Of a stretch of 64,000 nt of DNA, positions 24,330 to 33,567 are shown piece after piece. The DNA lies in the NCBI GenBank assembly GCA_945891505.1, contig CAMDDL010000008.1, forward strand, positions 1-64,000, read 5' to 3'. Both the position numbers and the translations under genes were made by a program. The notes under the pieces are model-generated. The model did no database searches. It saw nothing but the letters and a program-made list of their open reading frames with translations, and was not told the origin of the DNA. Each line of letters opens with the position of its first letter. Positions within the stretch are counted from its first letter, which is position 1. This stretch comes from Maricaulis salignorans. GTDB lineage: Bacteria; Pseudomonadota; Alphaproteobacteria; Caulobacterales; Aquidulcibacteraceae.

Positions 24330-24951
24330 TTTTTTATCAATAAATTCAAAATTTTAGACGAAAATTGGCTTGGTAGCTGGCCAAGCCAAGCATTCCATTT
24401 TGGCCCTAAAATTGGGCCGGCTACCACCCAGCTACCACTTTCTTTGGTTGTATTCTGGGTGAATTTTTTGCAGTTGAGCCTAGCCGGAGCGCGCAAAGAG
24501 CCCGCTCAGTCCACAAAAGTGTCTATTGCCTGCAAACAATTTGCGGATTGGATCGGCGATCGACCTCAGTTTCCCAAATGAGTTGGCCCGAGATTAAGCC
24601 ACAAGGCATTTGCAAATTGCGTTCTGACTGGTTTTAACGCGCAGAATTTATCGCAGAGTAACCCGCATGCTAGCGACTTATCTTGGCCGAAAGCGGATGG
24701 TCTGGTTTGGGTTTATTGGGGGCGAAAGCGGACGTTCAAAAGGCAATTGGGTCCTTCAATGAATAGCTTGGACCACGCATGTCTGTCACAGACTATCCGC
24801 TTTTCAACACCGAGAGATCCATGGGCTAAAAGGCTACTTTTGTGCAATGGGGGGAGGCAACGAGAGGCACCACCGTGGTTGATCCCATTGGCTAAAGAAC
24901 CTCTGAAAGAGTGGCGGTCAATACTGGCATGGCTGCCCATTCGTGGCATGG
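24330..24951. other. gene-poor stretch between tRNA-Gly and the metal operon
   Basis: About 620 bases with no convincing gene, more AT-rich near the tRNA. It holds nested inverted repeats (GGCTTGG/CCAAGCC at 24367-24387; TGGTAGCTGG/CCAGCTACCA at 24371-24437). The motif CGAAAGCGGA occurs twice near 24690-24735, with the inverse TCCGCTTTT near 24807. It may be the scar of an integration next to the tRNA. No integrase reading frame or direct att repeat of the tRNA 3' end was found. Confidence 0.5.
24371..24437. repeat. nested inverted repeat beside tRNA-Gly
   Basis: TGGTAGCTGG (24371-24380) and CCAGCTACCA (24428-24437) are perfect inverse complements. Between them lies a second inverted pair, GGCCC and GGGCC around TAAAATT. 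It could fold as a cruciform or be a recombinase-arm relic; the function is unknown. Confidence 0.5.
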
Positions 24952-27309
24952 CTATAGCTTTACCCGGTTGAGACGCAGTGCGTTCATCACGACCGTGAAA
25001 GACGATAGGGCCATGGCCGCCCCGGCAAACATGGGCGACATCAAGATCCCGAACGTTGGATAGAGCACGCCTGCTGCAATGGGAATGCCGATGCCATTGA
25101 ACAAAAATGAGAAAAACAAGTTCTGACGAATGTTCCCCATAGTGGCTTTAGCTAAGGCGCGGGCGCGCACGACGGCGGCTAGATCGCCTTTGGTCAATGT
25201 GATGCCAGCACTCTCGATAGCCACATCTGTCCCGGTCCCCATGGCAAGGCCGACATCTGCTGCCGCGAGTGCGGGTGCATCATTGATGCCATCACCTGCC
25301 ATCGCCACCTTGGCCCCTGCAGCCTTTAACTCGCCAATTATGCGGGCTTTATCCTCGGGCTTGAGTCCGGCATGGATGCCATCCAGCCCGCCAACGGCGT
25401 CGGCCACGACTTGCGCAGTAGTGGCATTATCACCTGTCAACATGATGACGCGCAGGCCCTGTTGACGCAATGCCACAATGGCCTCGCGTGCATTAGCGCG
25501 AATGGGATCGGCAACCGCAACCAAACCTGCCAGCTTGCCATCAATCGCGATCATCATGATACCTGCGCCTTCGCGGCGCTTGGCTTCAGCTTTGTCGTTT
25601 AGGGCGGTGGGGTCAGCGCCGATGCGCTTCATCTGGTCGCTGTTGCCAATAACGACGGTCCGGCCGTCAACCTCGGCCCAAATGCCAGCGCCGACTTGAA
25701 CCTCAAAGTTCTTCGGCTCGCCTAGTTTGAGGTTACGCGCGTGCGCGGCGGTGACGACCGCATGCGCCAAGGGATGCTCTGAACGCGCCTCGACCGCAGC
25801 AGTCAGAGGCAGCAATTCGTCTTCGCTGAATTGGCCAATTGTCTCGATGGCTATGAGCTTTGGCTTTCCTTCGGTAAGGGTGCCAGTCTTGTCGATGACC
25901 ATTGTATCGACTTTCTCGAGTGCCTGAAGTGCCTCCGCGTGTTTGACCAGAATTCCAGCGCGCGCACCCCGGCCGGTCGCGACCATGATGGACATGGGGG
26001 TGGCCAAACCCAAGGCGCAGGGGCAGGCAATAATGAGCACAGCAATCGCATTTAGCAGCGCATGGCCAATGCGGGGTTGGGGACCATAGAGACTCCAGAC
26101 GGTAAATGAGGCAATGGCGACCAGGATGACCAATGGGACAAACCATCCCGATACACGGTCTGCCACCCCTTGAATGGGCGCGCGACTGCGTTGAGCGTGA
26201 CTGACCATCGTCACGATGCGCGCCAGCATTGTGTCACTTCCGACGGCCTTCGCCGCCATCACCAAACTGCCTGTGCCATTGATTGTGCCACCCGTGACGG
26301 GGCTATTCTTTTCCTTGGCGATAGGGAGTGGCTCGCCGGTGAGCATCGACTCGTCAACTGAAGAATGCCCCTCTAGCACAATACCATCGACGGGAATGGC
26401 CTCACCGGGGCGGACCCGTAAGTGATCCTCTTTGACGACATCTGAGAGTGGAACCTCAATCTCGTTGCCGTCGGAATTAATCCGTCGGGCTGTTTTGGGG
26501 GCGAGATTAAGGAGCGCGCGGATCGCTTTGCCGGTTGATGCCCGAGCCCGTAGCTCAAGCACTTGGCCCAAAAGCACGAGGGCTACGACCACGCCTGCGG
26601 CTTCATAATAGACCGGAACCATGCCATCTTGCATTTTGAAGGTCGCCGGGAACAGGCCGGGTGCGAGCGTGGCGACCAGACTATAAACAAATGCCGCCCC
26701 AACACCCAAAGCAATCAGGGTAAACATATTGAGCTGACCCGTTTTGACGGAGGTCCAAGCGCGCACAAAAAACGGCGCGCCGGCCCACATAACAATCGGT
26801 GTTGTCAGGGCCAGTTGAACCCAGGGCGAAACAGCAGGGGCGACAATTTGAAACCCTAGAAATTCGGTACCCATTGTTAAAATCACTAGCGGTACCACTA
26901 AGCCTGCCGACACCCACCAGCGGCGGGTAAAGTCAACCAGTTCAGGATTTGGCTTATCGTCTAGAGACGGCGCTTCAGGTTCCAATGCCATGCCGCACAA
27001 GGGGCAGTTTCCGGAACGTGGTTGGCGGATCTGGGGATGCATTGGGCAGGTCCAAATCGTACCCGGCTCCTCCCCGACTAATGGCGGCGGTACGGAGGAA
27101 ACATATTTAGCGGGGTCTGCAACGAACTTAGTCAGACATTTGCTGCCACAAAAATGATAATCCTGACCTTCATGGCTTGAATGAAGCGGGCTTTTGGCCG
27201 GATCGACATTCATCCCACAAACAGGGTCTTTCACTGTCTGCGGCTCTTGGTTGCCACCCTTGGGGGGCGGCACCCTTTGGCTGCTGTTGGTCACGGCGTC
27301 CATGATCAT
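24952..27309 (-). CDS. copA: copper-exporting P1B-type ATPase with YHS and HMBD domains
   Basis: A 785-residue P1B ATPase. The N-terminus has no CxxC ferredoxin-like domain. Instead it has a YHS domain (28-71, [10 protein letters not shown]...HFCGSKC) and a heavy-metal-binding domain (86-112, CPMHP...CPLCGM). Then come eight membrane helices with the ion motif CPC in [13 protein letters not shown], phosphorylation site DKTGT, and GDGIND. The CPC class with YHS/HMBD exports Cu(I). It is last in the one-direction metal operon, about 150 bases after the NTF2-like gene. The start may be residue 3. Copper is inferred from subclass and neighbours. Confidence 0.92.
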   Translation of the reverse strand: MIMDAVTNSSQRVPPPKGGNQEPQTVKDPVCGMNVDPAKSPLHSSHEGQDYHFCGSKCLTKFVADPAKYVSSVPPPLVGEEPGTIWTCPMHPQIRQPRSGNCPLCGMALEPEAPSLDDKPNPELVDFTRRWWVSAGLVVPLVILTMGTEFLGFQIVAPAVSPWVQLALTTPIVMWAGAPFFVRAWTSVKTGQLNMFTLIALGVGAAFVYSLVATLAPGLFPATFKMQDGMVPVYYEAAGVVVALVLLGQVLELRARASTGKAIRALLNLAPKTARRINSDGNEIEVPLSDVVKEDHLRVRPGEAIPVDGIVLEGHSSVDESMLTGEPLPIAKEKNSPVTGGTINGTGSLVMAAKAVGSDTMLARIVTMVSHAQRSRAPIQGVADRVSGWFVPLVILVAIASFTVWSLYGPQPRIGHALLNAIAVLIIACPCALGLATPMSIMVATGRGARAGILVKHAEALQALEKVDTMVIDKTGTLTEGKPKLIAIETIGQFSEDELLPLTAAVEARSEHPLAHAVVTAAHARNLKLGEPKNFEVQVGAGIWAEVDGRTVVIGNSDQMKRIGADPTALNDKAEAKRREGAGIMMIAIDGKLAGLVAVADPIRANAREAIVALRQQGLRVIMLTGDNATTAQVVADAVGGLDGIHAGLKPEDKARIIGELKAAGAKVAMAGDGINDAPALAAADVGLAMGTGTDVAIESAGITLTKGDLAAVVRARALAKATMGNIRQNLFFSFLFNGIGIPIAAGVLYPTFGILMSPMFAGAAMALSSFTVVMNALRLNRVKL

Positions 27310-27459
27310 CCTTCACACAAATTCGCGCGCGCGATCTTCTGAAGGACGCCTTTGTTTAACTTTGGGCGTGGGTTCTTGTTCCAAGCGAAGCTGCGCTAGT
27401 GCCTGCGACCTGGCTCAGAAGATATCAAGTGATTGGTGGATCAGCCGAAGATCAGGGAC

Positions 27460-27969
27460 CTATTTCTGCGCTGCTGGGGCGTTTCTGGACGACCAATGAA
27501 TGTGGATAATGCGCCATTGTCCTTGGTCGCGACGCATGACCATAGTTTCGGTGCCGAGACTGTTGATCGCCCGCCCGCGGTATTCACCCGTGGTTTTGCC
27601 TTCCGTGGTGGAGACAGCAGTGTCGCCCCAGATGCTGATTTCGCGTTTTGTCACTGCGTATTCTGTCGCTTTAGCAAACGCGATGTCTGCCTCTAAGTGA
27701 TGGCTTTGATACTCGCTTTTGCTGCTTTCAACATAGCCACCTTCATAGATTTTAACTTGATCGCTCAGAAAAGCCGCGGCACCCGTGGCATCACCTGCCT
27801 TGAGGGCCGCGCGAAACTGGATGTCGATATCAACACTAACTGCTGCCTGCGGCGGGCTGACTTTGGCGGCTGGCGCATGACCCACGCCGTGTGCCGACGC
27901 GAAGGAGGTCGCCAAGCCCAACAGGAGCGCTAGCGGGATGGCCTTGTGAAGCGTGTGGCTAGTCTTCAT
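27460..27969 (-). CDS. periplasmic NTF2-like (DUF4440/SnoaL) protein of the metal operon
   Basis: A 169-residue protein with a clear Sec signal peptide (MKTSHTLHKAIPLALLLGLA TSFASA, cut near residue 26). It is followed by His-containing HGVGH at the mature N-terminus and an NTF2/SnoaL-fold domain: IQFRAALKAGDATGAAAFLSD, then GQWRIIHIHWSSR. The C-terminal HIHW is typical of DUF4440. It has no known enzymatic role. It sits between copD and the copper ATPase, so it may be a periplasmic metal-handling accessory. That is inference from position and histidines. Confidence 0.75.
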   Translation of the reverse strand: MKTSHTLHKAIPLALLLGLATSFASAHGVGHAPAAKVSPPQAAVSVDIDIQFRAALKAGDATGAAAFLSDQVKIYEGGYVESSKSEYQSHHLEADIAFAKATEYAVTKREISIWGDTAVSTTEGKTTGEYRGRAINSLGTETMVMRRDQGQWRIIHIHWSSRNAPAAQK

Positions 27970-28003
27970 GATTTTCAGATCCTCTCAGGCAGGTCGTTGG
28001 TCG

Positions 28004-28852
28004 TTATGAGTTTGGGCCGAAGGTGGTTGTTGCTAAGCTGATTGCGACTAAGGCCCCACAGAACAAAAGCGCATCGATGCGAAGGGTGGCTTTAAGTGCA
28101 ATACGACCTGCTAGAGCGTCGGACTTCAAAAGGCGCGCAATCGCCGTCTTGTTGATGGCACCTAAACCTAAAGCACCACTGGCCAGCAATGACTTGGCAC
28201 CAAGGACGAGCCCGTAGCTGCTGCTGGTCAACCCACCAAATCCACCGCCCAATTTCCATGCAAGAATCGCCCCGCCAACAAACAATAGGGGTACCGCCAC
28301 AATCGCAATGGCCCCAAAGCGCGCGCACGCCGCTTGCACCGCTTCGTCGCTCTGATCCTGCCTTGGCCATAAAACGAAGGGCGCACTTAGCCAAAACGCT
28401 GCAATAATTACGTGGCCTGCCACCAAGACGGAGAACAAGCCGGGTGCCTCTAAAGCTTGCGTGTGCCCCGTCAGCGCGAAGCTAGTGCACATCAGAAATG
28501 CACCCACGATCAAAAATACGCGCTGAACCATTCCAGAGGTCAGGAGGCATGCCATCAGGGTTAGAAAGCCTAGGAAAAGAGCGACAAGGCTGGACCGCTG
28601 CATGTCCCAAACCATCGACACCAGGGCGATATCACCTAATTCAAGCGCGGTGAGACAGGCTCGCAGTCCTGCAATAATAACAGCGCCAAGCGCGAGCCAG
28701 CCTGCTGAGACAAGCCATTTGCGCGCCGATGCCGCGGCGATCACGCCACCCGCCACGCTGAGCGCAATACCTGCGGCCAATAGGGCGATTAGATACAAGG
28801 CGAGCTTGGATGCAACGCCCAAATAGATAAATAGCCCGCCCCCATCGTCCAT
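28004..28852 (-). CDS. copD: CopD-family copper-resistance membrane protein
   Basis: A 282-residue protein with about eight hydrophobic segments. The C-terminal half carries the CopD/PcoD domain pattern (ALTGHTQ, then AGHVIIAAFWLSAPFVLWP). CopD works with periplasmic CopC to move copper across the inner membrane. It lies just downstream of copC (18-base gap) in the metal operon. GHTQ and AGHVIIAAFW hold the conserved membrane histidines. Confidence 0.88.
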   Translation of the reverse strand: MDDGGGLFIYLGVASKLALYLIALLAAGIALSVAGGVIAAASARKWLVSAGWLALGAVIIAGLRACLTALELGDIALVSMVWDMQRSSLVALFLGFLTLMACLLTSGMVQRVFLIVGAFLMCTSFALTGHTQALEAPGLFSVLVAGHVIIAAFWLSAPFVLWPRQDQSDEAVQAACARFGAIAIVAVPLLFVGGAILAWKLGGGFGGLTSSSYGLVLGAKSLLASGALGLGAINKTAIARLLKSDALAGRIALKATLRIDALLFCGALVAISLATTTFGPNS

Positions 28853-28869
28853 GCGCTAAAGCCTAAAAA

Positions 28870-29583
28870 TTAGCGAACGCGAAAGCGCACAGTGCCGCCC
28901 ATCGTGTGATCGCCAGCGTCGGCCCCCCAAGTCAGCGTGTAGCTATCTGCCTCAAGGCGGGGGAACGTGATGTCGGCTGTGTTTGTGGGAGCCGTGCCCG
29001 TGGGCAAGCGAACGGGGATTGTCTCCCCCGTAGCAACACTCAGCCGTGCCGAGGTGAGGCGCATGGCGTGGGGAAAACTAATCCGCATCGATGTTGGAGC
29101 AGTGGTCAAGACCGCGCCATCGGCAATGCTGGTCGTGACACGCATGCTCACGCTATCATGTTTCATACCGCCCATGCCGCCCATGCCAGCTGACTGGCCA
29201 GCACCACGCGCCGGAGCTGAAGCAGCCGCAGCGCCAATTGTGAAACTGGTCTTGGGTGCCATGGCATGACCGTCAGCTCCAATGGAGCGAAACGTCATCG
29301 TATAGGTTCCAGCAGGCAATCGCGGCAAAGGCACCGAGAATGTCGCGGCTGGGGATGTTCCGGCGCGGTACGTGATCGGAACGGCTTGGCCTGCACTATT
29401 GGTCAAGGTGACGCTGCCCATGCGAACGGGTTCATTGAATGTCACGCTGAAGCTCGTAGGCGCGCTAGCAACAGCCGCGCCGTCGGCAATTGAGGTTGCG
29501 GTAATCTTGGCGTGGGCGAATGCAGCCGAGGACGCAAAGAGCATGAGCGAGGCAGCTAAAGGCGCAAGTATCGTGCGAGACAT
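28870..29583 (-). CDS. copC: CopC-type periplasmic copper protein with two tandem CopC domains
   Basis: A 237-residue protein with signal peptide cut at AFA before His24. Domain 1 (24-116) has the mature N-terminal His plus GADGHAM (Asp104, His106), the classic Cu(II) site of CopC. A Gly/Met linker, AGMGGMGGMKHD (132-143), follows. Domain 2 (about 145-237) repeats the fold: TSIADGAVLTTAPTSMRISF echoes TSIADGAAVASAPTSFSVTF, and the end has GDHTMGG in place of GHAM. CopC is normally one domain of about 100 residues. It binds and hands on copper in the periplasm, next to copD. Confidence 0.9.
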   Translation of the reverse strand: MSRTILAPLAASLMLFASSAAFAHAKITATSIADGAAVASAPTSFSVTFNEPVRMGSVTLTNSAGQAVPITYRAGTSPAATFSVPLPRLPAGTYTMTFRSIGADGHAMAPKTSFTIGAAAASAPARGAGQSAGMGGMGGMKHDSVSMRVTTSIADGAVLTTAPTSMRISFPHAMRLTSARLSVATGETIPVRLPTGTAPTNTADITFPRLEADSYTLTWGADAGDHTMGGTVRFRVR

Positions 29584-29604
29584 GAGCGGGTTCCTTCGTC
29601 CGGC

Positions 29605-31029
29605 CTAATGGCCTTGGTGGTTCATGGGAGGGGGAAAGGTGTTAGCTTTGGCGACAGTCTTGGCGCTTGGCGCGATCGAAGGGTTGCCAATTCCGTCTCG
29701 CGCGATTTCGGTTGGCGTTGCGGCACGTGGTTCGGTTCCGGGCGGGTTTTCATACCAGCCTGGATCGCCATAGCTGGTGATCCCGTCACGTACCTTAACA
29801 ATGGTCATTAGCCCGCCCATCGGGATATAGCCGCGCGGACCTTCGCCTCCGACCATCGGGACAGAATTTTCGGGTACCGGCATATGGCCAGAGGTAACGT
29901 GTTGCCCATGATCGCCCATCCCGGTCGTCCCCATCACCATTGTGCCGGGGATCAAGTCTTTTACCCGCGCCTCAAGCTGGGCGGGATCAACGCCAATCAC
30001 ATTGGGAAGGCCGTGGCCCATCTGGTTCATAATGTGGTGGAGCATGTGACAATGCATGCTCCAATCCCCAACATAATCGGCATCAAATTCAACGGTGCGT
30101 GTCGTGCCGACCGGGACCAAAACGGTGGTCTCGGGCCATTGGCCAGCAGGCGGAATAACGCCGCCATCTGTTTCCACGATCTTCCAAGAATAGCCATGAA
30201 TATGCATCGGGTGATGGTTCTGCATCCCCAAATTCCCAAACCGGATGCGAACCTTTTGCCCAGTGCGGACAACTAAGGGTGCGGTCGCTGGAAACACTTT
30301 CCCGTTCATAGTGAAAATGTTGAAGTCCGTCATCTCATTTGGATCAGGCCTGCGAGAGCCTGGGATGATTTTCCACTCGTGCAGCAAAATCGCAAAATCT
30401 CGCGCGGCTGGGTTGGGCTGGCGACGCCTTGGGTGGATGATGAAAAGACCCGTTAAGCCAAGGCCCATCTGCGCCATCTCGTCATGATGGGCATGAAACA
30501 TTTGCGTGCCATATTGAACGAGCGGAAACTCATAGACCCACGTTTCGCCCGGCGGAATATTTGGCTGGGACAAGCCGCCGACCCCATCCATCCCTGACGG
30601 CAGGATGAAGCCGTGCCAGTGAACAGAGGTGGGTGCGCGCAATTTGTTCGTCACGTAGATGCGAACTTGATCCCCCTCGACCGCCTCAATCGCAGCACCG
30701 GCACCGACACCGTTAAAGCCCCAAACACGCGCGGTTAGACCGGGCATAAATTCGTGATCGAATTCATCGATCACAATCTCAAAGATCTTTACCCCGTCGC
30801 GCACAATGAAGGGCAGCTTATAACCGTTTGGAATCTCCGTGGGCTGATAATCAACCCCAGGACGACCCGGCGCATAGGTTCCAGGGTGCGGCACGCTAGT
30901 CGCATGGCTGCCCTTGGCATAAGCCAACTTGGGCAGAAGTGGGGCTACGACACTGCCCGCCAGCAGTGCGCCCGTGGCATGACGGCGACTAAGGGAGGCT
31001 TGCGTTGGATGGGCTGTGAGATGGGTCAT
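29605..31029 (-). CDS. Tat-type multicopper oxidase (copper oxidase)
   Basis: A 474-residue protein. The N-terminal signal contains twin arginines (SRRHATG, 15-16), suggesting Tat export of the folded enzyme. Copper motifs are all present: HWH 137-139, HAHH 179-182, HPMHIH 273-278 and HCHMLHHIMNQM 326-337, with Met337 as likely T1 axial ligand. A Met/His-rich stretch follows (363-383, including MVMGTTGMGDHG). It would oxidise Cu(I) in the periplasm. The start at 31029 has AAGGAG upstream; the longer frame runs into the TolC gene. It lies 11 bases after that gene. Confidence 0.92.
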   Translation of the reverse strand: MTHLTAHPTQASLSRRHATGALLAGSVVAPLLPKLAYAKGSHATSVPHPGTYAPGRPGVDYQPTEIPNGYKLPFIVRDGVKIFEIVIDEFDHEFMPGLTARVWGFNGVGAGAAIEAVEGDQVRIYVTNKLRAPTSVHWHGFILPSGMDGVGGLSQPNIPPGETWVYEFPLVQYGTQMFHAHHDEMAQMGLGLTGLFIIHPRRRQPNPAARDFAILLHEWKIIPGSRRPDPNEMTDFNIFTMNGKVFPATAPLVVRTGQKVRIRFGNLGMQNHHPMHIHGYSWKIVETDGGVIPPAGQWPETTVLVPVGTTRTVEFDADYVGDWSMHCHMLHHIMNQMGHGLPNVIGVDPAQLEARVKDLIPGTMVMGTTGMGDHGQHVTSGHMPVPENSVPMVGGEGPRGYIPMGGLMTIVKVRDGITSYGDPGWYENPPGTEPRAATPTEIARDGIGNPSIAPSAKTVAKANTFPPPMNHQGH

Positions 31030-31039
31030 CGAGCGCTCC

Positions 31040-32494
31040 TTAATGGCCAGCTGCAGGTTTCGGCATTTGCGTGGTGTCGACTTGAGCCAAGGGTTGGCTT
31101 CCACCGCGTCCACCTTGGCGCAGGAGATCAAGATTGGCTTGCGCAATCCAATAGTCACGGGTGGCATCAATCGACATGCGTCCAGCGTCTAGGCGCGCGC
31201 GCTTGGCCTCCAGCAATTGAAAAATCCCCAACTGCATGGCGTTGAAGTTCAATTGGGTGCTAGTAAATACTTGCGCAGATAGAGGCAAAATCACTTCACG
31301 ACGTTCAATTGCCATTTGGCGCGTTGCTTCGGCCATCGCCGCTGCGGATCTGGCCTCTGCCCCCAACTCAAGCTCAAGGCTGGCAAGGTTGGCATTGGCC
31401 AATGTCATCGCGCTTTCAGCCCGCAGCCTTGTGCTGGTCCCCAGTCCAAAAACGGGAAGGCCGACACCTATACCAAACCCGCGCTTCCAAATGCCATCGC
31501 GCTCGCGCTCTCCCGAGAGCTCAAGACCCGGAAGGAGTGAGGCAATGCCGGATGTGCTGCGCACTGCCCGCGCCGCTTGCAACATGGCTTTTGCTGTCGC
31601 CACATCTGTGCTGGCAGTTACGACCTCTGCCACCACAGCATCCACGACAATTGCTTCCTCTGGTGGTGCGGGTAGCCGCCGTGCCGCGCTCCAGCTTTGA
31701 CGCTGATCTTCCGACAAGCCAAGGGCTGCATTAACACGCTCTCGGGCTGGGATCAGGCGCGCCTCTGCCTGCCGCAACGTTAGAGCCATTTCTGCCGCAA
31801 AAAGCCTTTCACGTTCGACATCCAGCGGTGCGCTATTGCCCGCAGCAAAGATCGCTTCGGCTGCCACAAGCGCTGCTTGGCTGGCATCATTCGCCTGGCG
31901 CATAAGGTCTAGGTTTTGGTTGGCGGCAATGAACTCAATCATGGCAATGCGCGCATTAGCTGCGACCATCAATGTCTCACCAATGGCACGCGCTTTGGCC
32001 GCTTCCCAGCCGCCTTGCGCCGCGTTTCGTCTGGCGGGCAGAGTCAGGAGCGACATTAGGTCAATCCCAAAGCCATATTTCAGGATATCGGTCTCGGGCG
32101 CCTTGGGAACCAAACGCGCGGCATGAATCACGGGGTTTGACGGAAGAACGCCATCGAGAAAATCGGCACGCGCAACCCCCAATTCCGCATAGGCCATCTG
32201 AACCCGGGGATTATTCGCTATCGCAATGCGTGCTGCAGTCTCGGGCGTGATGGGTTCAGCCAATAAGGCAGCAACACGGTCAGAGACTTCTTTCGAACTG
32301 CGACCATCGAAACTTGGTCTTTCGCCGATTGCTTGTTCTATGCGCGCGCCTAACAAGTCTTGCTCGCCCGCTGGCAAAGTTGCGCACCCCGATAGATATG
32401 CCGAGCCCACTAAAGTGAGGATAAGCGTAGATCGACGAAGGCGACAAATCATAGGTGAGACGGCTTTCAACATTGCGATATCTGCAAGACGCAC
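31040..32494 (-). CDS. TolC-family outer-membrane efflux protein, lipoprotein
   Basis: A 484-residue outer-membrane factor. The N-terminal signal ends in a lipobox (YLSGC), and the long helical repeats match the TolC/CusC/CzcC family (AARIAIANNPRVQMAYAELG is the family's first conserved helix). It forms a trimeric channel across the outer membrane. It follows the sigma factor gene, as cnrC follows cnrH in the Cupriavidus cnr operon. No RND pump or membrane-fusion gene is present in this operon, so its partner pump must lie elsewhere or it serves a different exporter. Confidence 0.88.
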   Translation of the reverse strand: MRLADIAMLKAVSPMICRLRRSTLILTLVGSAYLSGCATLPAGEQDLLGARIEQAIGERPSFDGRSSKEVSDRVAALLAEPITPETAARIAIANNPRVQMAYAELGVARADFLDGVLPSNPVIHAARLVPKAPETDILKYGFGIDLMSLLTLPARRNAAQGGWEAAKARAIGETLMVAANARIAMIEFIAANQNLDLMRQANDASQAALVAAEAIFAAGNSAPLDVERERLFAAEMALTLRQAEARLIPARERVNAALGLSEDQRQSWSAARRLPAPPEEAIVVDAVVAEVVTASTDVATAKAMLQAARAVRSTSGIASLLPGLELSGERERDGIWKRGFGIGVGLPVFGLGTSTRLRAESAMTLANANLASLELELGAEARSAAAMAEATRQMAIERREVILPLSAQVFTSTQLNFNAMQLGIFQLLEAKRARLDAGRMSIDATRDYWIAQANLDLLRQGGRGGSQPLAQVDTTQMPKPAAGH

Positions 32495-32510
32495 AAGAGT
32501 TCTAAATCCC

Positions 32511-33107
32511 TCACACTGTGGGCGCTATAGGCCATTTTTTGCGCAGCATCTGTTTGGCGCGCGCGACGCGGGTTTCCACTGCTTTTTGACTTAAGCCCAG
32601 AACAACCGCCGCCTCTTTCTGGCCCAAGCCTTCCAGAGCGCATAAAATGAGCGGCCCTTTCAGGCCAGTGGGAAGCTGGGCAATCAAATGTTCCAAGGTT
32701 TCAAGGTCATTCGTTTGACCGGTAGGATCCAACTGGGGCGTGGCTTGATCACGGGCTGGATCAAACGGGATCGCCGAAAAGAAAAATCCTCGCACGGCGC
32801 GTCTTCGCGACCAGTCCCGGCAGGCGTTTAATGTCGCGCGGCGAAGGAATGCCCCAACATCCCTTGGAACAGAGGAACCTTCCGTCTCTGGCTTAGTCAG
32901 GGTCCGCCAGAAGGCCACAAATACCTCTTGGACGATGTCCTCGCTTTCGCCCGCATCACCCGTATATCGTTTTGCAATGCGCCAAAGCGGCTGCTGCCAC
33001 TGACGCATCAGGGCACCATAGGCAGCTTTGTCGCCAGCTGCCGCCTGCGCGGCCAGGGCAAGGCTATCCGTCACCGGTTCAGGAGGATCAAGGGGCCTTT
33101 TGGCCAT
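32511..33107 (-). CDS. ECF RNA polymerase sigma factor, CnrH-like
   Basis: A 198-residue ECF sigma factor. The sigma-70 region 2 reads YTGDAGESEDIVQEVFVAFWRTL, and region 4 has LGLSQKAVETRVARAKQML. The start at 33107 (MAKRPLDP) lies 20 bases inside the end of the sensor gene; a longer start at 33143 is possible. The upstream genes encode a one-helix anti-sigma-like protein and a periplasmic metal sensor in the order Y, X, H. It would direct transcription of the metal operon when released. Confidence 0.9.
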   Translation of the reverse strand: MAKRPLDPPEPVTDSLALAAQAAAGDKAAYGALMRQWQQPLWRIAKRYTGDAGESEDIVQEVFVAFWRTLTKPETEGSSVPRDVGAFLRRATLNACRDWSRRRAVRGFFFSAIPFDPARDQATPQLDPTGQTNDLETLEHLIAQLPTGLKGPLILCALEGLGQKEAAVVLGLSQKAVETRVARAKQMLRKKWPIAPTV

Positions 33108-33564
33108 CAGGGTTCGCCCCACCCGAAGCCAAAAGTGCATCACGAACTTGGCGATCGAATTCGACTTGTTGTTCTGGCGTCAAAATGGCGCGCATGTCGA
33201 AAACATGCTCGACGCTCACCTTTTGCAAAGCTCCCATCGCATAGTGAAAATGATCGATCGCAGCCTGCACTTTGGGCGTAAAGGCTTTGTCTGCGCCAAT
33301 GGCATCAGCCAATTCTCGGTTTGCAGCAGCCATCTCACCCTCGAGGCGATCCTTCTCGACCTTAAAGTCTGCCTCTAAGAGATGGAGCTTTTCATTTTGG
33401 TTGGCATTGAGCTTCAAGGTTTGATGCATCCGCTCGTGCAAGCTCTGCGCTGGCAAAGCGGCATTCATGGTTCGACCATGCAACCACGCACCGCCAAAGC
33501 CTGCCGCCAAAGCAAATAGACCAATCGCTGTCCCTACGATTGCAAGCCGCACGCCTGACGCCAT
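33088..33564 (-). CDS. periplasmic metal sensor, CnrX-like
   Basis: A 158-residue protein with one N-terminal membrane helix (about 7-27) and a helical hairpin in the periplasm. The residues that bind Ni/Co in CnrX (His42, His46, Glu63, His119, Met123) are all present with an offset of one: His43 and His47 (HERMH), Glu64, His120 and Met124 (EHVFDM). Metal binding in CnrX releases CnrY and frees CnrH. The ATG has GGGAGAG upstream. It overlaps the sigma factor gene and lies 3 bases after the anti-sigma gene. Confidence 0.88.
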   Translation of the reverse strand: MASGVRLAIVGTAIGLFALAAGFGGAWLHGRTMNAALPAQSLHERMHQTLKLNANQNEKLHLLEADFKVEKDRLEGEMAAANRELADAIGADKAFTPKVQAAIDHFHYAMGALQKVSVEHVFDMRAILTPEQQVEFDRQVRDALLASGGANPDGQKAP

Positions 33565-33567
33565 CGC

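Noticed and set aside
24266-24496. Open frame on the minus strand over tRNA-Gly coding GDEIRTHDIHLG
   Set aside because: This is the well-known false frame made by the antisense of a tRNA gene.
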